A DNA stretch of 64,000 nt, taken from Chloroflexota bacterium. Its GTDB lineage: Bacteria > Chloroflexota > Anaerolineae > Anaerolineales > Anaerolineaceae. Both the position numbers and the translations under genes were made by a program. The stretch lies in assembly GCA_012729755.1 (NCBI GenBank), contig JAAYCN010000068.1, forward strand, positions 1-64,000. Direction: 5' to 3'. Position 1 is the first letter of the stretch; each line of letters starts with the position of its first letter. The notes under the pieces were generated by a model that was given only the letters and a program-made list of their open reading frames with translations, made no database searches and had not been told where the DNA came from. Below, piece by piece: positions 42,838-51,408 of the stretch.

Positions 42838-43230
42838 ATGGTACGTATTCGTTTACGCAGGATTGGCTCTGTTCACCAGCCTCATTATCGTGTGATCATT
42901 GCCGATAAGGAAGCCCCTCGCGATGGCCGCTTCCTTGAGATTGTGGGTCAGTACAACCCAAAGACAAATCCCGGCACAATCGTCTTTGACGAAGAGAGAA
43001 TTTATTATTGGCTCGGTGTTGGCGCACAGCCGTCAGAATCGGTCGAAAAACTCTTCAAAGTCGTCAAACTGAACGAACGTTATGAACGACTGAAAAAGGG
43101 CGAAGACAAGGCAACTTTGTTAGCAGAAGCAGCAAAGCTGTATGAGACTCGGGTAAAGAGCCCTAAAACTACTCATCTACAAGCACCGGCTAAGAAAGCA
43201 GCCGCCAAGAAGGACAAGGACGAGGCCTAA
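42838..43230 (+). CDS. rpsP: 30S ribosomal protein bS16
   Basis: 130 residues. The core (VRIRLRRIGSVHQPHYRVI, DGRFLEIVGQYNPKT) is followed by a lysine/alanine-rich C-terminal extension, making it longer than the 80-90 residues usual in the family. It lies in the classic order between ffh and the KH protein, with GGAG 9-12 nt before the ATG. Confidence 0.96.
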   Translation: MVRIRLRRIGSVHQPHYRVIIADKEAPRDGRFLEIVGQYNPKTNPGTIVFDEERIYYWLGVGAQPSESVEKLFKVVKLNERYERLKKGEDKATLLAEAAKLYETRVKSPKTTHLQAPAKKAAAKKDKDEA

Positions 43231-43235
43231 ATCTG

Positions 43236-43487
43236 ATGAAATCAGATAATCTGGTCGGTTTGCTCGAATATCTGGCACAGAACCTTGTGGATTACCCAGA
43301 AGATGTTTTTGTGGACCGATATGAGAGTGGACGCACGGTGCACCTCGAATTGCAGGTCAGCCCTGATGACATCGGTCGGGTAATCGGCAAACAAGGCCGG
43401 GTGGCGAATGCCATGCGCAGTTTGCTGAGGGTCGTTGCCGCCCGCAACGGTACTCAGGTCGCGATGGACGTGATTGATTTCGATTAA
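43236..43487 (+). CDS. khpA: KH-domain RNA-binding protein KhpA
   Basis: 83 residues with the KH signature DIGRVIGKQGRVANAMRSLL. Small RNA chaperone-like protein found between rpsP and rimM in many bacteria. It starts 5 nt after rpsP. Confidence 0.93.
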   Translation: MKSDNLVGLLEYLAQNLVDYPEDVFVDRYESGRTVHLELQVSPDDIGRVIGKQGRVANAMRSLLRVVAARNGTQVAMDVIDFD

Positions 43488-43500
43488 TTTCGTTCCGGAA

Positions 43501-44040
43501 ATGTCAGAAGTGTCGATCAGTTCAGCAGGCTCAGCTCGAAAGCTTGAGCCTGCTTTTGTATTAGTCGGCTTGCTGCAAAAAGCGCATGGCGTTAAGGGCG
43601 AAATTGAGATGCGCATCCTTACTGATTTTCCCAAGCGTATGCGCCCGGGCCGCAAGCTTTACCTTGGAAATGAAAAAATCTTGTATGAGCTGAAATCTGC
43701 CCGACCCAAGCGCGATTTGCTCCTGCTCAGTTTTGTCGGGGTTGACTCGCGCGAAGCAGCTCAGCGGCTCACCAATAGTGATGTCTTCGTGGCAGTGAAA
43801 GAGTTGCCTGTTTTACCCCCGGGCGAGTATTATCACCACCAATTAATTGGCCTTCAAATTATGAATGAGGGGAGCCCCTTTGGGATCCTGCGCGAGGTGT
43901 TGGAAACCGGCGCCAACGATGTTTATGTGATTGATGACGTTGATGGCAATGAGCGTTTGCTGCCGGTCATCCCCAGCGTGGTTTTGTCAATTGACATTGA
44001 CAAGGGTATTATTGAGGTCAACGTCCCGGAGGGTTTGTGA
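43501..44040 (+). CDS. rimM: ribosome maturation factor RimM
   Basis: 179 residues. The N-terminal RimM domain (VGLLQKAHGVKGEIEMRILTDFP) is followed by a PRC-barrel domain (YYHHQLIGLQIMNE, GANDVYVIDD, LLPVIPSVV). It assists 30S head assembly. ATG 43501 is preferred over the in-frame 43474, which lies inside khpA. It overlaps dprA by 4 nt (GTGA). Confidence 0.93.
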   Translation: MSEVSISSAGSARKLEPAFVLVGLLQKAHGVKGEIEMRILTDFPKRMRPGRKLYLGNEKILYELKSARPKRDLLLLSFVGVDSREAAQRLTNSDVFVAVKELPVLPPGEYYHHQLIGLQIMNEGSPFGILREVLETGANDVYVIDDVDGNERLLPVIPSVVLSIDIDKGIIEVNVPEGL

Positions 44041-45137
44041 GCCTCTCTGAACGCGCATATTGGCTGGGGTTCAGTCAAATCAAAGGCGTTGGGTCGGTTC
44101 GCTTTCGCAAACTGACCTCCTTTTTCGGCAGCCTGAAACTGGCCTGGGAAGCGCCTCAATCGAGCCTTCTCTCAGCAGGTATTCCCGCGAGAATCGTTGA
44201 AGAAATAATAAAGTTCCGCAACAGTTTTGATTTAGCGGGTTATGAAGACAAGCTCAATCGCCAAGGTATCAGAACCCTCTTGTGGTCAGACGCGGCTTAT
44301 CCAAAATATCTGGCGCAGATCGAACAGCCTCCGCCGGTCCTTTATCTGTTTGGTGAGATCTTGCCCGCTGATGATTTGGCAATGGCAATTGTTGGCACGC
44401 GGAATGTGACCCAATATGGCCGGCAGGTTGCCTATGACACTGCTGCGTTTCTGGCAGCCAACAATGTGACAATTGTCAGTGGCCTTGCCCGGGGGGTTGA
44501 CGGAATCGCACATCAGGCTGCTTTGGACGTTGGAGGACGAACTATCGCTGTGCTTGGTTCGGGGGTTGATCTGATTTATCCCCCGGAACATCGCAAATTA
44601 GCTGAAAAAATAGTCAGGAACGGGGTTATGCTCAGTGACTATCCTCCTGGTACCAAGCCGGATGGTATTAACTTTCCGCCCCGAAACCGCATCATTTCCG
44701 GCTTATCGCGCGGGACGATCGTGATTGAGGCTGGTGAGCGGAGCGGGGCTCTGATTACCGCCAAATTCAGCGTTGAACAAAATCGTGAAGTCTTCGCTGT
44801 GCCCGGCTCAGTACTGGCGCCAATGAGCAAAGGCACTAATCGCCTGATTGTGGACGGGGCAACGCCGATGAATGATCCCAGACAGGTGCTGGAGTTCCTG
44901 CAGATCCAGGAACGACGGATGGATTATGGCGTTCAAAATGCGCAGCCAATTGAACCCCTGGAACAGCGCGTCCTGGACGCGCTTGGAAATGATACGCTGC
45001 ATATCGATGACCTCTGCAATCAATTGGATCTCTCGATGGAAAAGCTGTCCGCGAGTCTAACCATGATGGAACTGAAGGGTTTGGTGCAGCGCAATACCAA
45101 CATGGAATACACGAAAATACAATCCTGGAATTTTTAG
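44037..45137 (+). CDS. dprA: DNA processing protein DprA
   Basis: 366 residues. It loads RecA on incoming single-stranded DNA during natural transformation. The Rossmann-like core has VGTRNVTQYGRQVAYDTAAF, VSGLARGVDGIAHQAAL, VLGSGVDLIYPPEHR and FPPRNRIISGLS. A C-terminal winged-helix (DprA_WH type) is likely in the last 70 residues. It starts at GTG overlapping the rimM stop. It occupies the place where trmD usually follows rimM. Confidence 0.94.
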   Translation: MSLSERAYWLGFSQIKGVGSVRFRKLTSFFGSLKLAWEAPQSSLLSAGIPARIVEEIIKFRNSFDLAGYEDKLNRQGIRTLLWSDAAYPKYLAQIEQPPPVLYLFGEILPADDLAMAIVGTRNVTQYGRQVAYDTAAFLAANNVTIVSGLARGVDGIAHQAALDVGGRTIAVLGSGVDLIYPPEHRKLAEKIVRNGVMLSDYPPGTKPDGINFPPRNRIISGLSRGTIVIEAGERSGALITAKFSVEQNREVFAVPGSVLAPMSKGTNRLIVDGATPMNDPRQVLEFLQIQERRMDYGVQNAQPIEPLEQRVLDALGNDTLHIDDLCNQLDLSMEKLSASLTMMELKGLVQRNTNMEYTKIQSWNF

Positions 45138-45177
45138 ATCAACTGACTGATCTCGACCAGATGCTTGACCCCCTGAC

Positions 45178-45206
45178 TTGACACGATATTGAGTATGGTA
45201 TTATAG
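45178..45206 (+). promoter_or_regulatory. topA promoter
   Basis: A perfect TTGACA (45178-45183), 17-nt spacer, then TTATAG (45201-45206); TATTAT at 45199 overlaps as an alternative -10. The topA ATG is 28 nt downstream. Confidence 0.6.
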
Positions 45207-45233
45207 GCGCGATTATTTAGCTGGAGCCTTTTG

Positions 45234-47654
45234 ATGGAAGCATATTGTTTGAAATGTAAAGAAAAACGTGAAATGAATCAGCCTGCGGCTGGATTTACGA
45301 GCAACGGCCGACCAATCACTACTGGCAGTTGCGCAGTTTGCGGCACAAAGCTTTCTAAATTAGGTTCTACGCCCGCGCATGACGGTCTGGAAAAACCTGA
45401 AATTGTCCAGACTGTTAAAAAAACTGATCAAACGAAATCCACAAAAAATAAGAAGGGTTCTGTCAAGAGCAGTTCTTCGAGATCGACAAGCCGAGGCAAG
45501 CAAAGCAGCGGCACCTTAAAACCGGTTGTTGTCGGCAACGGGAAAGAATTGGTGATTGTGGAATCACCAGCCAAAGCGCGAACGATTGGCAAGTTTCTTG
45601 GCGATAAGTATCGAGTGATTGCGTCTGTGGGGCACGTGCGCGACCTGCTTAAATCACAGCTTTCGGTCGATGTCGAGAATGGGTTTACTCCCAAGTATCG
45701 TGTTGATAATGAAAAGAAAGCGATCGTCAAACAGATCAGCGAATATGCAGCGCGAAGTAAGAAAGTGTATCTGGCGACTGATCCCGACCGGGAAGGGGAA
45801 GCGATTGCCTGGCATGTGCTTGAGTCGGCTGAAATTGACCCAAAAAAGACCGAGCGGGTTGTTTTTCATGAAATCACTCGCGACGCAATCGCTGAGGCAT
45901 TCGCGCACACGCGGGAGATTGACATGTCCCTGGTTGATGCGCAGCAGGCCCGCCGCATTCTGGATCGCCTGGTCGGTTTCGGGATCAGCCCAATTTTGTG
46001 GGCTAAGGTGCGGGGGAGACTTTCGGCTGGCCGAGTGCAGAGCGTGGCTCTGCGGCTGGTTGTGGAGCGGGAAAGGGAAATTCAAAACTTTGTTCCTGTT
46101 GAATATTGGGTGGTTTGGGCTGACTTCATGCCCGAAGGCTGCGATACGGTTTATCGTGCCAGACTGGTTAAAATCAATCAGAAGAATCCTGATCTAAAGA
46201 ATGAAGCGCTGACGCTTGCCGCTGTAAATGATATGCGCGGGGCACAATTCGCCATCGATTCGATCAAAAAGACTGTCCGCAAAGCGAAACCGTCTGCGCC
46301 GTTTATTACCAGCACCTTACAGCAGGAAGCAGCCAGAAAATTAGGGTTTTTGACCCGTAAGACCATGGCTGTAGCCCAGCAGCTTTATGAAGGAATTGAT
46401 CTCGGAAATGGTGAAACGACGGGTTTGATAACCTATATGCGAACCGATTCCGTTCACCTGTCACCGCTGGCAGTCAATGAAGCAAGAAACTATATTCTGA
46501 ATAAATACGGAAAAGATTACTTGCCGACTACTCCGCCGGCCTATCGAACCCGAGCCGCGTCAGCCCAGGAAGCCCACGAAGCGATACGACCTACCAGCGT
46601 ATTCCAGGAACCTGAAGCGATAAAACGCTTTCTTACCCCAGACCAATATCGCCTTTATCGGTTGATTTGGCAGCGGTTCGTCGCCTGTCAGATGGAAACG
46701 GCAAGCATAGAAACCGTCACGGTTGACGTTGACGGGAAGGGAGCTCAAGATCATTACATCTTCCGGGCGCAATCTTCGCATACGCTGTTCGCGGGTTATC
46801 GCGCGGTTTATGAGGAAAGCCATGATGACGAAAGTGGGGCTGAGAATGGCTTTGTTGACCTGCCCATCAATGAAATGAAACAAGGGCAGACACAGATCGC
46901 CAAAGACTTTGGAACTCAACAAAAATTTACTCAGCCTCCGGCGAGATACAGTGAAGCTTCGCTGATCCAGGCGCTCGAGGAAAACAAAATTGGCCGCCCT
47001 TCGACCTATTCACCAATCATTACGACAATCCAAACGCGCGGGTATGTCGTGCGGGAAGAGAAAAAACTGATGCCTACCGAGATTGGCTTCATCGTTAATG
47101 ATCTGGTGGTTGAATTCTTCCCTTCGGTGGTTGATATTGGCTTTACATCGGATCTTGAAGATGATCTGGATAAGATCGCTGACGGTAAAACAAAGTGGAC
47201 TGAGGTGATGAATGACTTTTATAAGCCGTTTAGGCAGAGCCTTGATCATGCTAAGTCCCACATGCCTAAAACTAAGATCGAGCCCGAAAAGGCGGGAAGG
47301 GAATGCCCTAACTGTGGCGGTGACCTGGTCCTGCGTACGGGCCGGTTTGGAAAATTCATCAGCTGTGGCAACTTCCCGAAATGCCGCTATACAGAACCGC
47401 TGGTTGTGAACACCGGCGTGACCTGCCCTAAATGCGGAAAAGGTGAATTGGTCGAGAAGCGTTCAAAGAAAGGCCGTCTGTTTTATGGCTGCAATCGTTA
47501 TCCCGAATGCGACTATCTCACCAACAACAAACCGGTTGCTGAGGCTTGCCCGGATTGTGGCGGTTTAATGACTCTCATGGGCAAGGACAAGGTGAAATGT
47601 GTTGATTGCGGCAATGTAGTTCTTATCGATAAAACTAGCGATACTGCGGACTGA
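45234..47654 (+). CDS. topA: DNA topoisomerase I with N-terminal DUF5679 zinc ribbon
   Basis: 806 residues. An extra N-terminal module (YCLKCKEKREM...CAVCGTKL, two CxxC pairs, DUF5679-like) and a basic, serine-rich linker precede the normal enzyme. TOPRIM begins ELVIVESPAKARTIGKFLG, and the active-site tyrosine is in GLITYMRTDSVHLS. Three C-terminal zinc ribbons (CPNCGGDL, CPKCGKGEL, CPDCGGLM) follow. It relaxes negative supercoils. ATG 45234 is chosen because CTGGAG lies 7 nt upstream; the track's TTG is one codon earlier. Confidence 0.95.
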   Translation: MEAYCLKCKEKREMNQPAAGFTSNGRPITTGSCAVCGTKLSKLGSTPAHDGLEKPEIVQTVKKTDQTKSTKNKKGSVKSSSSRSTSRGKQSSGTLKPVVVGNGKELVIVESPAKARTIGKFLGDKYRVIASVGHVRDLLKSQLSVDVENGFTPKYRVDNEKKAIVKQISEYAARSKKVYLATDPDREGEAIAWHVLESAEIDPKKTERVVFHEITRDAIAEAFAHTREIDMSLVDAQQARRILDRLVGFGISPILWAKVRGRLSAGRVQSVALRLVVEREREIQNFVPVEYWVVWADFMPEGCDTVYRARLVKINQKNPDLKNEALTLAAVNDMRGAQFAIDSIKKTVRKAKPSAPFITSTLQQEAARKLGFLTRKTMAVAQQLYEGIDLGNGETTGLITYMRTDSVHLSPLAVNEARNYILNKYGKDYLPTTPPAYRTRAASAQEAHEAIRPTSVFQEPEAIKRFLTPDQYRLYRLIWQRFVACQMETASIETVTVDVDGKGAQDHYIFRAQSSHTLFAGYRAVYEESHDDESGAENGFVDLPINEMKQGQTQIAKDFGTQQKFTQPPARYSEASLIQALEENKIGRPSTYSPIITTIQTRGYVVREEKKLMPTEIGFIVNDLVVEFFPSVVDIGFTSDLEDDLDKIADGKTKWTEVMNDFYKPFRQSLDHAKSHMPKTKIEPEKAGRECPNCGGDLVLRTGRFGKFISCGNFPKCRYTEPLVVNTGVTCPKCGKGELVEKRSKKGRLFYGCNRYPECDYLTNNKPVAEACPDCGGLMTLMGKDKVKCVDCGNVVLIDKTSDTAD

Positions 47655-47712
47655 TTGGTACAAAACCTGCAACGTTAGGGTTAAGATTTTTAGATCGTGA
47701 AGAGGTGCAGGC

Positions 47713-48897
47713 ATGGAAAGTATCTTAGAGACCATCAAAGAAAAGCTCAAACAGCCGACACATATGATTATTGCAGCCCTGATCGTCGGGCTTATCTTAG
47801 GCTTGATCATCGGCTGGGGGATCTGGCCTGTCAAATGGACCAATACCACGGCTGAATCCATGCGTGAAGACCTGAGAGTGAATTACCTGCGCAACGCGGT
47901 CACTGTTTATGCCCTGCGCTCCAAACCTGAAGAAGCGCAGGAAGTTTATGCCAGCCTGGGAAGCAAAGCTGAAGAAACGTTGAAGAAGCTTAGTGAAGAC
48001 CCTGGATTCGCGAACGCAGAGATGATCGCGCTTTTCAGACAGGCCGTTACTGGTCAGTCGACCGTCGCCATTCAACCTGACCAAGTCAATACTAATCTTA
48101 ATCTTGACGGCACAACTCCGATTGTGCCTGGACCGGCGGTTGAGCCTGCTGGTTCATCCGGTAAGGGGCTGAAAACTCTTGGACTGGCGCTGTTGGCGAT
48201 TTTGGCGATCGGCGCCGCGCTGGTTTATTTCTTTTTTTACCGCAACAGACGGCAAAACCAAAATGAGCCTCTGCCTGATGTCGCGCAAGTTCCAGGTTCT
48301 CGGGTTGTTCCGATTCGACCCGCTGCTCAACCGGTTCAGCGTTATTCTGAACCTCAACCGATGGCCCGGGCCATGGCGCAACCCATGCAATCCGCTAATG
48401 TAAATCAGCAGCCTGAGGGGAGTGTCTTGCCGCTATTTGCCAAGAAACCGGCTAACGGTAATGGTGGGCAGAAACAAATCGCGCAATTTATGACAACCTA
48501 CTTGTTCGGTGATGACCTTTATGATGAGTCCTTCACTTTTGACGCACCGAATGGCGAGTTTCTCGGTGAATGCGGAGTGAGCATTTCGGATATCATCGGC
48601 GTTGGTGAACCTAAAAAGATTTCAGCTTTTGAGGTATGGCTGTTTGACAAGAACGATGTTCAAACTGTAACGAATGTTTTGATGAGTCAGCACGTTTACA
48701 ATGATCCAAATTTGCGTCAACGCCTTGAGATGAAAGGTGAGCCAGTGCTCTCAGAACCCGGCCGGCAATTCACGCTTGAGACGGCTACGCTGAGATTGGA
48801 AGCCAAGATCGTGGACACAGTTTATGGCGAAATTCCGCTGCCCGAGAAGAGTTATTTTCAGCGCTCGACGGTGGAGCTAACTGTCTTCAAAAAATAA
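47713..48897 (+). CDS. two-TM membrane protein of unknown function
   Basis: 394 residues; I do not recognise the family. Hydrophobic segments lie at about 18-42 and 153-176, flanking a helical extracytoplasmic part. A proline/glutamine-rich linker (residues about 185-240) leads to a cytoplasmic C-terminal domain (about 260-394) beginning AQFMTTYLFGDDLYDESF. The C-terminal domain looks globular and conserved in composition. It lies 58 nt after topA without a terminator between, so it may be co-transcribed. Probably a lineage-specific Anaerolineae protein. Confidence 0.75.
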   Translation: MESILETIKEKLKQPTHMIIAALIVGLILGLIIGWGIWPVKWTNTTAESMREDLRVNYLRNAVTVYALRSKPEEAQEVYASLGSKAEETLKKLSEDPGFANAEMIALFRQAVTGQSTVAIQPDQVNTNLNLDGTTPIVPGPAVEPAGSSGKGLKTLGLALLAILAIGAALVYFFFYRNRRQNQNEPLPDVAQVPGSRVVPIRPAAQPVQRYSEPQPMARAMAQPMQSANVNQQPEGSVLPLFAKKPANGNGGQKQIAQFMTTYLFGDDLYDESFTFDAPNGEFLGECGVSISDIIGVGEPKKISAFEVWLFDKNDVQTVTNVLMSQHVYNDPNLRQRLEMKGEPVLSEPGRQFTLETATLRLEAKIVDTVYGEIPLPEKSYFQRSTVELTVFKK

Positions 48898-48918
48898 ACT
48901 GTTTGACAATATGACTCT

Positions 48919-48942
48919 GACCGGCTCACGCCGGTCTTTTTT
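48919..48942 (+). terminator. terminator between the 394-residue protein and greA
   Basis: GACCGG/CCGGTC stem with 6-nt loop and TTTTTT. It lies between two convergent genes and faces the plus-strand unit. Confidence 0.8.
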
Positions 48943-49411
48943 ATTCGAAACTGACGATCGTCAATATAATTACCTGCCCATTTGGCAGCTTAACCTCAAC
49001 TTTATCGCCTTTTTTATGCCCAAGGAGGGCTGCGCCAATTGGTGATTCGTATGATATCTTATGCTGCCGCGCATTGGATTCTGTGGCGCCAACGAGTTCG
49101 TAGGTTTCTTCCGGTTCGTCACCTTCTTTGAAAGTGACAATATTACCGATCTGAATGCGTTTATTGTCCGCATCAGGCTCATCGACGATGATGGCATCGA
49201 AGAGGATATTCTCGAGCTCCTGGATGCGGCCCTCAAGAAAGCCCTGATCTTCCTTAGCAGCTTTGTAGTCAGCATTCTCTGAGAGATCACCCATTTCGAT
49301 GGCGTTTTTCAAGCGTATGGATAGTTCGGTGCGCTTTGGACCGGTCAATTCAGCGAGTTCGGCTTCGAGGGCGGCTTTGCCTTTTGCAGTCAGGTATGTT
49401 GGTGTGTTCAT
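48941..49411 (-). CDS. greA: transcription elongation factor GreA
   Basis: 156 residues. The N-terminal coiled coil (YLTAKGKAALEAELAEL, AIEMGDLSENADYKAAKEDQ with the acidic tip) is followed by the FKBP-like C-terminal domain (YESPIGAALLGHKKGDKVEV). It rescues backtracked RNA polymerase. It is 8 nt downstream of dgt and shares its operon; GGAAG precedes the ATG. Confidence 0.96.
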   Translation of the reverse strand: MNTPTYLTAKGKAALEAELAELTGPKRTELSIRLKNAIEMGDLSENADYKAAKEDQGFLEGRIQELENILFDAIIVDEPDADNKRIQIGNIVTFKEGDEPEETYELVGATESNARQHKISYESPIGAALLGHKKGDKVEVKLPNGQVIILTIVSFE

Positions 49412-49419
49412 TTTACTTC

Positions 49420-50574
49420 CTATGGCAGTATGTCTGGCGAGAACATACGGTTGTATTCATCGACTGCGTAACGGTCTGTCATGCCGGCGATATAATCGCA
49501 AATGGTGCGTTCGAGTCCGCGCTCAGCTATTAGACCTTGATAATAAGGTGGCATGACCGCTGGTGTGGAATGGTAGACATTGAATAGTTCGCTTACCACA
49601 CGTTCAGCTTTGGTTGACATGCGCACAACCCGGTAGTGACGATATAGGTTGGCGAACAAAAAGTCTTTAAGTTCGCGGTTGCGGCGGTACATATCCTCGC
49701 TGAAACCAACGACATTATAGGGCAGTTTTTGAAGCTCGAGGGCTGATTTGACACCGCTCTTGCGCAAGTAGCGGTCAATTGATTGGATCAGATCTGTAGT
49801 TTCGAAGTCAATCAGACGGCGAATGATCTGATGGCGAGTCAGGTCGTCGAGCGTTTCGGTCTTGCGCAAGCCAATGCTTTCATTGACGATTTCCCAGATG
49901 GCAATGCCGTCGAGTTGACCGGGTGTGATCATCCCCGAGCGCAAGCCATCATCGAGATCATGAGCGGTATAGGCTAATTCGTCAGCGACATTGGCAATTT
50001 GCGCCTCGAGGTGGCCGCGTAATTCGGGGTCAAATTCATTAGCTTCAGAGATGTCATAATCTGTTTCGTGTTTGACCATGCCCTCAAGGGTCTCCCAGGT
50101 CAGATTCAGCCCGGGAAAATCAGGGTAACGCCGTTCGAGCTCGGTGACGATGCGCAAAGACTGAGTATTGTGGTTGAAACCTCCATGGTCAGTCATCAGG
50201 CGCGAAAGCGCTGCCTCGCCAGAGTGCCCAAAGGGAGGGTGGCCAAGGTCGTGGGCAAGGCAGATCGTTTCCACAAGGTCTTCGTTGGCTCCCAGTGTGC
50301 GGGCGAGGGAACGTCCGATTTGAGCGACTTCGAGGGAGTGGGTGAGGCGGGTTCGATAATAATCGCCTTCCTGGTTAATAAAGACCTGTGTTTTATACTC
50401 TAAGCGGCGAAAAGCGGTAGTGTGTAAGACACGTTCACGGTCGCGCTGAAAACGCGTGCGGAAATCAGCTTCTTCCTCCGGAAACTTACGCCCTTTTGAA
50501 TTCTTGCTGCGGATGCCATAAGGCGCGAGTTGCTGATCTTCAAAATCTTCGAGTTGTTGGCGGGTGTAGATCAT
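49420..50574 (-). CDS. dgt: dGTPase-like HD triphosphohydrolase
   Basis: 384 residues of the HD superfamily. Metal ligands are in RLTHSLEVAQIGRSLA and CLAHDLGHPPFGHSGE. The N-terminal RDRERVLHTTAFRRLEYKTQV is characteristic of deoxyguanosinetriphosphate triphosphohydrolase-like proteins, which cleave dNTPs to nucleoside and triphosphate. GAGG precedes the ATG. It sits between ipk (39-nt gap) and greA in a minus-strand operon. Confidence 0.92.
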   Translation of the reverse strand: MIYTRQQLEDFEDQQLAPYGIRSKNSKGRKFPEEEADFRTRFQRDRERVLHTTAFRRLEYKTQVFINQEGDYYRTRLTHSLEVAQIGRSLARTLGANEDLVETICLAHDLGHPPFGHSGEAALSRLMTDHGGFNHNTQSLRIVTELERRYPDFPGLNLTWETLEGMVKHETDYDISEANEFDPELRGHLEAQIANVADELAYTAHDLDDGLRSGMITPGQLDGIAIWEIVNESIGLRKTETLDDLTRHQIIRRLIDFETTDLIQSIDRYLRKSGVKSALELQKLPYNVVGFSEDMYRRNRELKDFLFANLYRHYRVVRMSTKAERVVSELFNVYHSTPAVMPPYYQGLIAERGLERTICDYIAGMTDRYAVDEYNRMFSPDILP

Positions 50575-50613
50575 GTTTTTCCTCGGAGGTCATTCTACTT
50601 CAACGAGTGAGAA

Positions 50614-51408
50614 TTAGCTAATCTTTGTTCCTATTGAGTGCCCAGCTAAAATTTTAGCGAAATTTTCAGGCTCCATGCCGCTAAAAATGTAGGCTTTCAT
50701 GCCCGGGTTGGCCTGGCAGGCGGACTGAAGGAGTTTTACCTTGGCGAGCATGCCGCCTGTTACATCCGGTGCGGAGGCGCCTCGCAGGGACAGATTGTGA
50801 AGATTATCGTATTTTGAGAGGTTAACGGCTATTTCGGAATTAGCAGGGTAGTCGCTGTAAACGCCGGCTTCGATGCCGCTGATGAGCATGGCAGATGGTT
50901 TGAAGGTGGCAGCGAGATAGACAAATAACTCTTCTGTTGACAGAATCGTACCGCCCAGCTCCGTATCAATCACCGCGTCCCCATAGATCAAAGGAACGCC
51001 GCCTTTGTCCAGTGTCATTTTGATGCCCGCGGTGTCCCAGCGGATGATCTGGTGGTTCTGCGCCAGCACCAGAGCGGAAGGTCGGTGCACGATCACTGGC
51101 ATGCCCACCGAGATGGCCATATTGGTTACCAACTCATTGAGTTCGCGCGCTTTCTGAGCGACCTCGGCGAATCCCAGCCAGTCCGCTGAAGTTTTTACCC
51201 CATCCTGTGTGTGATGGCGTTTGGCCGCGGCATGGCCAAACGAGCCGGAGCCGTGCCCAAGCAGGATCTGGAGCTCAGGGCGCGTCTCTCGCAGGGTTTG
51301 AAGCGCTTCCATCAGGCTGTGAATTACCCTTGGTCTGGCTGTATCCGGCTGATCTTTGTCAGTGATCAGCGAACCGCCCAGTTTGATGAAGATTAAATTC
51401 TCATTCAT
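50614..51408 (-). CDS. ipk: isopentenyl phosphate kinase
   Basis: 264 residues of the amino acid kinase fold. It phosphorylates isopentenyl phosphate to IPP in the alternative mevalonate route. The phosphate loop IKLGGSLITDK and the signature GHGSGSFGHAAAKRH with the catalytic histidine distinguish it from aspartate or UMP kinases. ATG 51408 with GGAAGG 8 nt upstream is preferred to GTG 51417. It overlaps the mevalonate kinase gene by 8 nt. Phosphomevalonate decarboxylase, needed between the two kinases, is not in the window. Confidence 0.92.
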   Translation of the reverse strand: MNENLIFIKLGGSLITDKDQPDTARPRVIHSLMEALQTLRETRPELQILLGHGSGSFGHAAAKRHHTQDGVKTSADWLGFAEVAQKARELNELVTNMAISVGMPVIVHRPSALVLAQNHQIIRWDTAGIKMTLDKGGVPLIYGDAVIDTELGGTILSTEELFVYLAATFKPSAMLISGIEAGVYSDYPANSEIAVNLSKYDNLHNLSLRGASAPDVTGGMLAKVKLLQSACQANPGMKAYIFSGMEPENFAKILAGHSIGTKIS

